NCBI GenBank assembly: GCA_028571305.1
Contig: JAOXNS010621969.1
Span: 1-20,167 of the forward strand
Direction of reading: 5' to 3'
DNA length: 20,167 nucleotides
From: Magicicada cassinii
Taxonomy: Eukaryota > Arthropoda > Insecta > Hemiptera > Cicadidae
Positions 1 to 8,910 of this stretch are shown piece by piece. The position numbers and the translations under genes are program-made. The notes below the pieces were generated by a model that worked only from the letters and a program-made list of their open reading frames with translations, was not told the DNA's origin and searched no databases. Positions within the stretch are counted from its first letter, which is position 1, and every line of letters starts with the position of its first letter.

Positions 1-43
1 TGGTGGTGGTGGTGATGATGATGATGATGATTATTATTATTAT
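1..43. repeat. Compound trinucleotide microsatellite (TGG)4-(TGA)6-(TTA)n
   Basis: The window opens inside a microsatellite. Four TGG units (1-12) pass into six TGA units (13-30) and then into TTA units (31-43), followed by a T run. Each block differs from the next by one base per unit, as expected when point changes spread by slippage. The left end is cut by the window edge, so the full length is unknown. Confidence 0.95.
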
Positions 44-45
44 AT

Positions 46-412
46 TTTTTTTAAATTCTATCTTCATATTATAAGAGAGTATGTAAGTGTAAAGGTCTTA
101 CATAGTGAACGTGTAAGCTACAGGTGTAAATTTATCACTCTATTTAAGGTACAAAAATCAAACTTTTTAAACACCAACACGTGAAATTTGTTTGAGAACT
201 TAGGTTGCACTGCCATCTATGAATAAAAAAAACAATGACGAAAGATTTTTAAACGGTGTTACGTGCTTGTTGGCAAGTAGAGCATGGCAGGGGGTGTGGC
301 ACAGAAAAACGACCAGAGGGGAAAGAGAGGAAAAACTCTTTTCTGCTTTGGATTGGTTCAAATTTCCCTCGGCCAGCAAATGAGAGCGCTGTGTGTCAAT
401 ACAATTTACATC

Positions 413-418
<6 letters not shown>
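46..418. other. AT-rich non-coding stretch, no gene seen
   Basis: AT-rich up to about 250, then somewhat more GC from 260 to 500. Short open frames cross this part on both strands, but they run straight through the AC microsatellite and give His-Thr or Cys-Val repeats. They look like by-products of the repeat, not genes. No promoter, RNA gene or known element was recognised. Confidence 0.6.

Positions 419-444
<26 letters not shown>
419..444. repeat. (AC)13 dinucleotide microsatellite
   Basis: Thirteen uninterrupted AC units, followed after one extra C by a short CACAC tail. A perfect run of this length is likely to vary in length between individuals. Alternating purine-pyrimidine runs like this can also adopt left-handed DNA. 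No gene context is visible. Confidence 0.97.
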
Positions 445-1436
445 CACACTGCTGTGGCAGACGCACTTTCACACGCACGCATGTTCGCAGACAACACAAC
501 CCTTCTCTACTATGCTTTCCCACCCTGTCTGAATTTTTTCTAAACTTCTACGTGAAACTTTTCCTCTTGTTTTTTGTTTTTACCGCACGATAGCAGCACG
601 AACCTGTAAATGAATACAATTTAGCCTATTACTATTTAACAAACATTTTATTTTTAAATGAAAATTATACGAAATAATAACACGTATCAATTTTACGGTA
701 ATCTCTTTGCAATAGAAACCCTGCATTTTGAAGTTCTTTTAATATCTCGACTCATACATAAAAGAGTCTAGTTTTCTGAACCATAATTTTATAATTTTCA
801 TTCTCATTTACTTTTACAAGTAAATTTACATTACTGAAGGTACAAAGAATATTGTAAAAATATTACTTTTTTGAAACGTCATCCGAATTAAAAGTAATAT
901 TCCAAATCTACAGAATTCACTCAAACGTCCAATACCAGAACAATCCGTTCTCCATTTAATTTCACTAAACAAGAGACATATAATTACTGCTGCCTACACG
1001 GTCAAAGAACGTTTGATGACATGTGAGGTACTGTATTACTGTTTTGTATTCTTATCCAAAGACAAGCTGAGCTCCTGGTTAGGCCGTAAAAATTTATAAC
1101 ATCATCCGTTGATAGATGTAGCATTAGGGTTCCTACAGTTACACATTTTTAAAGAAACTTACAAGATTTTATTAACAGAGATTAGTACAAACCAGTGTAC
1201 TTTCAGAGTCAGTATCTTTGACTTCTAATGAAATTGACTTACCCTAAACACCGTGACGTCTTGAAATTCCAAGCCATGTAGATGGACTCTTTTACTGAAT
1301 AACGTTTACCACTTTCAGTAGGCGTATTAAATATCCTTTCATCCTTTAATTATTTCTAATTTACAGTCGACTTAACCTATGAAACGAGAAGCACGTTATT
1401 TTAAAGGAAACTGGTAATTTTTTAAGTTAACGTATT
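445..1436. other. AT-rich non-coding stretch with one 12-bp inverted repeat
   Basis: No open frame of interest. The one structure noted is a perfect inverted repeat: AATATTACTTTT at 859-870 and its reverse complement at 890-901, with a 19-base spacer. It could form a 12-bp stem. Nothing else recognisable was seen. Confidence 0.6.
859..901. repeat. 12-bp perfect inverted repeat (stem-loop)
   Basis: Arms at 859-870 and 890-901 match perfectly, with a 19-base spacer. The arms are AT-rich, so one such pair in 20 kb is only mildly unexpected. It could be the core of a decayed miniature DNA transposon. No terminal repeat or target-site duplication could be matched around it. Confidence 0.7.
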
Positions 1437-1524
1437 ACTCTCTCTCCTTTCCTCCCCCTCTTTCTCTCTCCCCTCTCTCCGTCACTCCACATGTTCTCTC
1501 TCTCTCACTCTCTCTAACCTTCTT
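1437..1524 (+). repeat. Pyrimidine-rich tract (CT-rich simple sequence)
   Basis: About 88 bases made almost wholly of C and T on the plus strand, mostly irregular CT and CCT units. A few A and G interruptions lie near 1481-1493 and 1507. Long polypyrimidine tracts with mirror symmetry can form triplex DNA. This is probably a degenerate microsatellite. Confidence 0.85.
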
Positions 1525-2992
1525 ACATTAATAAGTTCAAAGACAAGTCCATGATATATTATACTGTACTACAATTTATGTACAATTACAGGCGCACGCT
1601 GTGGGAAAGAGTCGTGAAAAGAAAGACGTTTACGTTAAGGCTACACTGAATACTTAAACAAGTATCTTTATAAAAGCTGAGTTAGCCAAAACAGAGCCAG
1701 GTAGACCTAACTGTGTTCTACTTTTAAAATGTTAGACCAAAACCTCGTACCCCACCCATTCTGTCACCGCAAAGGGAGGTGAATATCCGCTGGGAATGTT
1801 TTTCAATTTCGCCTCCGTCTTGTAACATTTAAACCAGCTTGTGTAGGCTAGTTGAACTTTACCCTATACATTAGCAGACAGCTTTCCTTTTGTCTGTCTA
1901 TGACGACAGAATACAGACAAGTGTCAGTCTATTTTTATTTTATTTTTCATACAATATTTATCACTTTGAATATAGTATTCAAATACGTCTTCTACAGTAC
2001 TAAACTATATTAACCAAATACTATACTAAATCGTTTTGTATTTTTACACAATAAAGAATAAATTCAGAATTGTTTAATGATAAATTTTGTGACATTTAAG
2101 AGTAAAATATGAAAATATATTCACTAAAAATATATTTTATAAAAAGAAAAAACAGAATGTAGATGAAAGCATAGTTTAAACAAACATGTGCCGTATGTAT
2201 TAAAATTACGGTTTTTGTTTGTTAAGTATAGGCTTGTTACAAATTTCGATAAATTTCTGCCACTTCATTGAAATCACGTTTGGCTATTACTACATTTAGG
2301 GTATACTCAAACTTTTAATGGACTCCAGTTCATTTCCGTGACCTTACCCTCATTCAATGAACAATGTTACCCTAGAACTGCGATAGCCCTACTTATAATT
2401 ATATAAATCAACTGTATACAACTCAGAAGTTTTAAAATCTTCAAAATATTTGTGTACATTCATGACATTACTTTCCAAGTAGGCCTACCACATGCAAAGT
2501 AACGGCTGTTGAAATTATTCCGTCCAGAGGCTCTCACGAAACTATCTTAATTACTTAAGAACTTACTGTTAACACAGAAAAATATCTTTTCTATTTTCTT
2601 ACGTCTTAAACCATTCAAGCTCAAATGGAAAATAAATTTTAACTGAATGTACTCATAGGCCTAGCAATAAACGTGTAAGCGCACCGTGATTCCGAATATT
2701 CACTTATATCCATAACAGACAATCTTAGCAGTTATATTCGTATATTTAAGTTTAAATTACACAGTCTTCTGTATTTCGCCTAAGGATATTCCTTAAAAAC
2801 TAAATTGTTCTACATAAGTGCCCATAGAACCTAACGTACCTACAGAATACAGTTGTGGTGTTGTGTTAACCCATATAATTTAAAATTCCAATTTTAAATA
2901 GGCTGTTGTTGATTGAAAATGTTATCAACAACCAGCGCACTCAGTTTCTCTCCACGTCTGCACTCCATAACATATTTGTATTCCATTTTTTT
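1525..2992. other. AT-rich non-coding stretch, no gene seen
   Basis: Mostly AT-rich sequence with many stops in all frames. A slightly GC-richer patch lies at about 1735-1830. Two copies of the octamer TAGGCCTA fall at 2480-2487 and 2656-2663. A T run (about 2985-2995) abuts the LINE remnant that follows. No RNA gene, promoter or transposon end was recognised. Confidence 0.6.
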
Positions 2993-3455
2993 TTTCGATA
3001 CATGGACCATGCGGAAGAAAGATGAAGCAGATCTTAAACGATTTGAGAGGAAAATACTTTAGAGAATTTTTGGGCCAGTAGTGCAACAAGATGGCACTTG
3101 GTGAATCCGCATAAATCTTGAACGTGATACATTAATAAGCAGCGAAAACATAGTCAAGTTTATGAAGAGCTGAGTTAGCCCACAGAAGCTGAGTTCTCAC
3201 AGAGAATTAGATGGCTAGGACATATTTATAGAATGGAAAAGACCAGAAATACGAGAGCTATCACAGAATGGAAACCCTTGGAGTCTAGGCCCAGAAGAAG
3301 ACCAAGAAAGAGGTTGGTGGAGTGAGTTGAGGAGGACCTGCGAACCATGAGGATCAAAAGATGGAAGATTGTTGCTGAAAACAGAAGGGAATGATGTATG
3401 ATGTTGAGGAAGCCAAATCTCATAGAGGGGTGTAGAGCCAGAGGAAGAAGATTGT
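2993..3455 (+). mobile_element. Decayed 3' end of a non-LTR retrotransposon (LINE), C-terminal reverse-transcriptase tail
   Basis: Translation on the plus strand gives the familiar C-terminal tail of insect LINE polyproteins. The first part reads TWTMRKKDEADLKRFERKIL, starting at 3000. After a frame change comes RIRWLGHIYRMEKT from 3203, then a basic RPRRRPRKR stretch, DLRTMRIKRW, and near the end EEAKSHRGV. The order W-T...F-E-R-K-I-L...R-W-L-G-H-I...R-P-R...D-L...W...E-A-K-S-H matches the end of RTE-like or related endonuclease/reverse-transcriptase elements. The finger, palm and endonuclease domains are absent, so this is a 5'-truncated copy, the usual outcome of LINE insertion. Internal stops (for example near 3058-3061 and 3108-3111) and at least one frameshift between 3061 and 3203 show it is dead. 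It seems to end in a GAAGAAG-rich 3' end near 3440-3455. No target-site duplication could be fixed. The clade is uncertain; the LINE identity is secure. Confidence 0.9.
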
Positions 3456-5130
3456 TTTCGAAGAAATATGTAAACTTACATAGGCCTAACTCTATCACTC
3501 TATAGGCCTACGTGTTGCAGAAGTGAGCAATCAGCCAGCCATCACAATAAAAGGGAAGATACGCTGGCCATCAGACCTTCCACTGGCCTGCAGTCTAGAA
3601 AAAATTAGTCAGCGTACCGGCTCTTAGATCTTACAAGAGTTTTGTTGTTGGATGATTTCCGTACCCATGCACTTCGTTCATCAAACTTACTTTTGCTCCA
3701 TATGTAACGGAGAGTAGATTGTAAAGTGGCGAATAAAATAAAATAATAAAGAAGTTCTTGTGTATGTGCACTATAGCCTTCCTCAGGCCCCGGCCTCCCG
3801 AAGGGCACTTGCTGTTTACAAAAATCCATAACATTTATATGATTTAATGAAAATGTAAATTTTTTGTTATTCTTATTTCCTTGTTTTTTATGAACAATCT
3901 CTTTATCCTTGTTTCTTCTTTTTAAACGTGTGTATTAACCTTTTTCTCATTGTCTATATTTTTGTCGTCTTATTCGTCTGTCAATGCCTTTAAAATATGA
4001 TTTTTCACTTTGATATTAAAAAAATTTTTATACGCTTTTGTCAAACAACAGAAAACTTTTTGCATCTCAGCTTCTTTCCGACAGTTCACATGGACCTGAA
4101 AATTCTTCTCTTTAGATCTGTGTTATTTTAAAGATTAATTGTACCGACAATTTTTTCGATATCCCAATATCAACTTTCATAAATCTCATCTTGCTGAGTA
4201 TCATTTTAAATTGTTGTTTGAGCTTTCGTGTGAGTGTAATTTTCTTACTTACATATGTATACAGCATATGCGTACAACGCAACCTAAAACGTGATTCAGA
4301 TATCGTGTCAGAAAAATCTTTTATTGTCAAGTCACATAGCACTTTACCTCTGACGAGAGTAAACGATGTTTCCACATAATCCATTTTTTCTCACCATTAA
4401 ATTTTCAGAGGCTTTGTAGTAATTATCACTTTGACGTTTTTACATTAATATACACTTTGCAGAAGCTAAAGGGTTATTTCACCAAAACAACATCTAGGAG
4501 GCAGGCACACAAAAATTAAAAGTCTACATAACACGGAAACAACAGTTTTCAGACAGTTGGGTTTAAGAACGTTTAACACGAGTCAGTAGGAGGGATTGTA
4601 ACATCAGCGATACTTGTATTTAATTAGAGGCAGCTGACATACTCATTATCATAATTTTAAACACAGAGTTTTAGTACTCTTGTTAGTTATGATTGTTAGA
4701 GCAGTAAGCCTATTTACTTACAGTCATCAGTTTTATAAAACCACTATTTTGAGAAGAAATGTCACGCTTCATACGAAAATGTTTCCTCATAATTTATAAT
4801 ATTTGTTGACATTATAATTAACGCAAATGACTCGTATTTTACAGCCCTTAATCGCACATTAGTACGAAGCACATAGCACAATTCGTACTTAACGTGACAA
4901 AAAAAAATATAGACAATGCAAATAACAGATTAATTTCTTTTATTATAGAATTAGTGCCAGGACGATAAGACTATTAGAGCCAGTTGCTTCTTAGTAAATA
5001 AAAGAACATCAACAAAAGTATTTTTAGAACGCGTTACAATTTTTTTTGTACATAAAGTTTTAGTAATAAGAAATTACCAAAACGGCAGTTTGATTTGTGT
5101 AAAGCTTTTTTTATGGGTATCATGATACGA
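3456..5130. other. Non-coding stretch with a GC-richer patch
   Basis: Two TAGGCCTA octamers (3481-3488 and 3503-3510) lie just right of the LINE remnant. About 3530-3830 is richer in GC, with C/G-rich sequence near 3780-3805. On the minus strand it stays open for 74 codons (3605-3829), but the protein resembles nothing I know and there is no clear splice or promoter context. From 3835 to 5130 the sequence is AT-rich with no recognisable feature. Confidence 0.55.
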
Positions 5131-5540
5131 CAGAACTACTGACACAGGAGAGTACTATTATGGTGAAATATTCCCATGTAGTTCAACTGTGTCTTTAAAT
5201 ACTGTGCAGTGCACATAATTTAGTAGGCTACGTAGCAGGTGGCTATCGGGAACGACCAACAAATCGGAACGGCAAATAATCTTCGTGTCAGTACATAGGT
5301 TATGTTTATCATAAACTGTCGGGAAGCAGTTCCTGACAATTATCAATCTGATCTGAAAGTAACAACCGATATGACACGCTACCTGTTTTTGGACTTATAT
5401 CCAAAACGAATGTAAAATTCGGAAATATATAAAACTGACATTTGAAACTACAAATGATTAGGATGATAATATGGTAGTCGCTTTTTACATAGGCCAACGA
5501 AATTTTTGAACGTGACGAAGTCAATGGACAGGATACTCAC

Positions 5541-5775
5541 TGCCGATGGGGAACACAACGGGACACAACATAACGAAGTCAGTTTTTGAATAACTGAATA
5601 GAACAAACGGTGTACATAGACTAGAAGTCTTTAGAGCGATCCGCCACACACTGATCTGTGGAAGTTGACCAGGTGTCACGGAGGTCACGTAGCGCTCCGA
5701 TCTTACGTCAACCGTTGCATTGCCAGTTTCTGTTCCGACCTGTTTGTTCTTCGTTAATGTAACGGTATTATTCAT
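5541..5775 (-). other. Candidate first coding exon (unrecognised protein), minus strand
   Basis: On the minus strand an ATG at 5775 opens a frame of 84 codons. If splicing occurs, the exon would end at 5541, where GGCA is followed by GTGAGTAT, close to the 5' splice consensus. That leaves 78 codons plus one base. The predicted peptide starts MNNTVTLTKNKQ and ends DFVMLCPVVFPIG. It has two possible N-glycosylation sites near its start (NNT, NAT) and a mildly hydrophobic end; no domain is recognised. The patch is clearly GC-richer than its surroundings. Upstream on the same strand are a TATAAAA (5886-5892) and a CCAAT (5938-5942). Against it: four upstream ATGs in the would-be leader (all in short closed frames), no second exon identified, and a length that chance allows. 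I cannot name a product. Confidence 0.2.
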
Positions 5776-5885
5776 TGCGCTATGTAATTTTTCATGCAGA
5801 CTTTACATCCATAGCTAGTCATGTCTAGTTTCTATCTTCAAATCTTTTTTCTTTAGCAATCCAACAATATCAAGGACTATTGCCG

Positions 5886-5942
5886 TTTTATACATCTGGT
5901 AGCCTTCCAAGGACAATCACTGAAAGATGAGTAAGTCATTGG
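5886..5942 (-). promoter_or_regulatory. Candidate core promoter: CCAAT and TATAAAA boxes, minus strand
   Basis: On the minus strand a CCAAT pentamer (5942 to 5938) lies about 46 bases upstream of TATAAAA (5892 to 5886). A transcription start about 30 bases further on, near 5862, would leave a leader of about 85 bases before the ATG at 5775. The order and spacing are those of a classic TATA promoter, but each box is common by chance in AT-rich DNA. No initiator match is convincing. Confidence 0.2.
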
Positions 5943-7077
5943 CTGGTTGCACAGAGACAGCTGAACGACTCAACTTCGGGGAAGTTCTCTAACACATGGT
6001 ACGTGTCAGTCAAAATCTGACATTACTATTGTTATATCTGCTTAATTCATTATTATAAAATCATTATTATTGTTGATAGATACTACCAGTAAAATGTACA
6101 AACAATGAAATATATTTTAACTTAACTCAAATAGTAAAAACATAGCCTAAGGCCTGAAACTACTAAGTAGTTTACTGCTATTCCTAAAATTTAACGTAGC
6201 CTATCGATTCTAGAAGTTTGATACCACAATCGTTTCACAATTGCTTTGGCAATAAAATTTTCAGTCCTACGACTGAAATCAAACAGGAAGATCCTTTATA
6301 CAAAAAAAATCCATCTACAATTTATTAATTTTGAAGATGTCTTGAATGTTTTACGTCTACAAAAATAATTCTAACATAAATATGATATAAAATATGTTTA
6401 ACTTGCCTACAGGTATCACTTAAATAAAACACAAGTTTAAACAAAAATTATATGTAAAAAGACCAAATAATACGTAGTCCTAAAACAGAACGGTAGGCCT
6501 GTAAGAAATAGATTTACGTGTTTTAAGGACTTTATTCTTTTGACAGATATAGGCCTACACTACAAACCTGTTAGAAATAAAACATGTTATATTTTTGTGA
6601 TTATTTTTCCAGGAAAATCTGAGGAACGAAGCTGCATTTAAATGAGAACTACGTCACGTGATATGATACTCATGGACCAAGCGTTTTCTGGATTCGCTTC
6701 ACGAAGCTTCGATCTAAACCTTCAGGAAACCGTAACACATGATAGCACACAGCGGTTCCACGGATCTACTATACAAGCTCTCTCTTTGCAATTAGTATTT
6801 ATCTCTAGGTGATTAGTACTTTACGTTGCGCTAGATAAGGCGGTTAATAGTGATAATAATAACTGATGGTTCCCTAGAGACGGTGACATTCTGTTTCTCA
6901 AAATGGTAACTGCTACTCTCACTGTGGATTAAAGTGATTTAACTGTGGATTCAGAAACATGAAACACTGTTAAATTTAATGTCAATTAATGAAGAGATTA
7001 ATATTTATGGACATGTTCCTAAAAGGCATGGAACAATTTAAATTACCTTTGGTTGTATCAATAATTTACACGGCGGT

Positions 7078-7139
7078 TAAAATTCTACTCGTCAGAGCTC
7101 GTCTGACGTGGAATTGTGAAATCACAATTCTAAATTTTA
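7078..7139. repeat. Two adjacent perfect hairpins inside an outer inverted repeat
   Basis: Hairpin one has 7-bp arms CGTCAGA/TCTGACG (7090-7108) around the loop GCTCG. Hairpin two has 9-bp arms GAATTGTGA/TCACAATTC (7111-7130) around AA. They are two bases apart and are flanked by TAAAATT (7078-7084) and AATTTTA (7133-7139), which could close a three-way junction. All three stems are exact. There is no anticodon-like or box A/B sequence, so it is not a tRNA. Function unknown. Confidence 0.65.
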
Positions 7140-7852
7140 CAAAGCAGGAAAAATACTGACCAAAAGTTTAATTTAAGTACTTAAAATAGTATTTATAAAA
7201 CGAAGATAAATAATAGCAAGTATAATGAAAATTTGAAGCTCCAATATGTAAATTCAAAGAGATAAAATTTTAACGTGAAAGTAAGTAGATTTAAGTTTAA
7301 TACAGGTGTGTGACAGTAAAATTAAGTTTAACTTTAGTGTGTGAATACAGTCGACGTGTTTCATTATGAGGACACGAATGTAAACATCAAGTAATGTGAA
7401 TAATTTATAGTTTCCACTACTATATGCGTATCTATCAGAAATATATGAATTATTATTGAGTCACATTGTTATATAAAAAAAATCATTACCTTCAGCTACA
7501 AGTAAGGTTTCACCTTTTAATCATAAAAGTATGACCAATTACTAACAGTAATAACGAATGCATATGCACTATATTTGTTGTATATAATAATATGAAAAAA
7601 AAACTAACTGAAGCGCTAGCATCATGGTTCGGCTCCATTAGAACTATGCAAACGTAATTTTCAGATCCTCAAGTTATTCACTAGACTCCGGACAGTCAAG
7701 GCACTAGCTAGTTTCTCTGTGCACGAATGATATTACAGTGTATTTATCCTGGGTGATAGAGTCTCCATCTCAGCTCTAACGTACGATTTATAACAAACAA
7801 TTAACATACAATAATGATTAAACCGTGACATGTGTTTTGCTTTCCAAGAATT

Positions 7853-7868
7853 TCATTAGCGCTAATGA
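7853..7868. repeat. 16-bp perfect palindrome TCATTAGCGCTAATGA
   Basis: A perfect palindrome with an Eco47III-type AGCGCT core. ATTAG/CTAAT halves face each other, so it could bind two homeodomain-like proteins symmetrically. One such palindrome in 20 kb is not improbable. Confidence 0.6.
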
Positions 7869-7897
7869 GAAATTACTTAGGTGACGAGATTACTCTT

Positions 7898-7948
7898 AGA
7901 ACCAGACTTAGATGTTTACTGTAAGAACCATGGTAGATGTTTACTGTA
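7898..7948. repeat. Two-copy tandem duplication, 26 and 25 bp
   Basis: Both units begin AGAACCA and end TAGATGTTTACTGTA. Unit one is 7898-7923 and unit two 7924-7948, with a few differences in the middle and one length difference. The last shared block including the following AG is 17 bases (7909-7925 and 7934-7950). A recent local duplication. Confidence 0.85.
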
Positions 7949-8590
7949 AGGCACACTGCAGACACAGGGCAATTGAATGTAACCTATGTATGTACATCTT
8001 CATGCTTTATATATATCAAGAAGGCGTTAGACTATATGAGACAAACAAACATGCATTATTAATGAAAAATCGCCAGTAAGTAGGCCTATTATTAGCCTAC
8101 AGTACTGCAGGATATAAAGACAAGAATTGCAACGGAATATGGTATGACAGAAAAGATTCCCATTAAATCCCATGAGATGTTTCTGTAAATCCCATGTTGT
8201 TTAATTTGAAATTGATAGACTTTGGTCTTCAACAATGACTTCTATAATTATTCTTGAGGTAGATAATTTAACGTGCACGTCACAAACATGTCACAGCAGA
8301 CAAAGGAAAAACTATGGTGCCCGTCAAAGGACTCTATTCGTTGCAAGTTAGTAATTTAAAAAAGACCAATACAGGAGATTGTAAACTTTATCAGAAACTA
8401 GAGATTTGCAACTTAATTTTGAACTAAAGCAGGAAACGGGAAAAGGGACGAGAATTTCGAGTTAATTTGGTGAAAAGGATAAAGAAGAAAATGATATATG
8501 ATGAAGAATACGTTACACGTTTTTACACACAAACAGTAATGTTTGCAATCTATTGCAATGTCTGTCACGGCCGGAATCAATATCATTAAA

Positions 8591-8774
8591 ATTGTTAACT
8601 ACCGGGCTGTGAGGCCGTGCTTACAACGTGATTCATATTGTTAACTGCCGGGCTGTGAGGCCATGCTTACAACGTGATTCATATTGTTAACTACCGGGCT
8701 GTGAGGCCGTGCTTACAACGTGATTCATATTGTTAACTACCGGGCTGTGAGGCCGTGCTTACAACGTGATTCAT
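8591..8774. repeat. Tandem array: four exact 46-bp units
   Basis: Four head-to-tail units of exactly 46 bases start at 8591, 8637, 8683 and 8729. Each reads ATTGTTAACTACCGGGCTGT, then GAGGCCGTGC, then TTACAACGTGATTCAT. Units one, three and four are identical. Unit two differs at two positions (ACC to GCC, CCGTGC to CCATGC). The units are GC-richer than the surroundings. An inverted partial copy lies at 8888-8910. The near identity points to recent amplification. The array seems to be part of a transposable element, see the neighbouring hairpin entry. Confidence 0.97.
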
Positions 8775-8786
8775 ATTTTTCTAAAT

Positions 8787-8824
8787 GTTTCGGCCACCCA
8801 CCGGAGGCCTTCTTTAGCAGAAAC
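8787..8824 (-). repeat. GC-rich hairpin next to the tandem array, hammerhead-like core sequence on the minus strand
   Basis: GGCC at 8792-8795 pairs with GGCC at 8806-8809. An outer GTTTC (8787-8791) can pair with GAAAC (8820-8824). Read on the minus strand this gives CTAAAGA, stem AGGCC/GGCC, then CGAAAC. That resembles the CTGAAGA...GGCC...GGCCGAAAC signature often found near the ends of Penelope-like retroelements, where it is related to hammerhead ribozyme cores. Here the first core block is not canonical, and no cleavage triplet or matching flanking stem could be placed. Catalytic activity is therefore doubtful. The Penelope-like assignment is inference from resemblance. Confidence 0.4.
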
Positions 8825-8887
8825 GCGTTCAACAAAGGATATCTTGCCGAACAGTAGAGATATAAACAAGATGTGATTAAAATCTAC

Positions 8888-8910
8888 CACAGCCAAACAG
8901 CCCGGTAGTT
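8888..8910. repeat. Inverted partial copy of the 46-bp tandem unit
   Basis: This 23-base segment is the reverse complement of unit positions 7-29 (8597-8619 in unit one), with 20 of 23 matches, including ACAGCCCGGTAGTT. The array and this copy thus face each other across about 115 bases that hold the GC-rich hairpin. RNA from either strand could fold into a long stem closing over it. Confidence 0.85.

Larger units (their letters stand above)
5961..8590. other. AT-rich non-coding stretch, no gene seen
   Basis: Mostly AT-rich. A GC-richer patch at about 6610-6790 starts with an acceptor-like TTTTTCCAG (6604-6612), holds an E-box TCACGTGA (6654-6661) and has the 10-base palindrome CGAAGCTTCG. 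No frame in it stays open usefully. A two-hairpin fold (7078-7139), a 16-bp palindrome (7853-7868) and a two-copy duplication (7898-7948) are listed separately. Confidence 0.55.

Noticed and set aside
200-593. Several overlapping open frames of 66-107 codons on both strands
   Set aside because: They are kept open by the AC/GT microsatellite and encode His-Thr or Cys-Val runs. No domain, no consistent start context and no splice structure.
3226-3498. 90-codon minus-strand frame
   Set aside because: It is the antisense of the LINE remnant, which reads clearly as LINE protein on the plus strand.
3605-3834. Minus-strand frames of 67-74 codons in a GC-richer patch
   Set aside because: No recognisable motif, no promoter boxes in order and no good donor. 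Length is within chance.
4112-4384. 90-codon minus and 62-codon plus frames overlapping each other
   Set aside because: Mutually overlapping, AT-rich, no domain or conserved motif; typical chance frames.
5541-5600. Resemblance of the exon end (MLCPVVFPIG) to a loop in LHFPL-type tetraspan proteins
   Set aside because: Only a few residues agree and the preceding sequence is not the transmembrane helix the family would need; too weak to name a gene.
8591-8774. CRISPR array
   Set aside because: The units abut with no unique spacers, there are no cas genes, and the setting is a eukaryotic genome.
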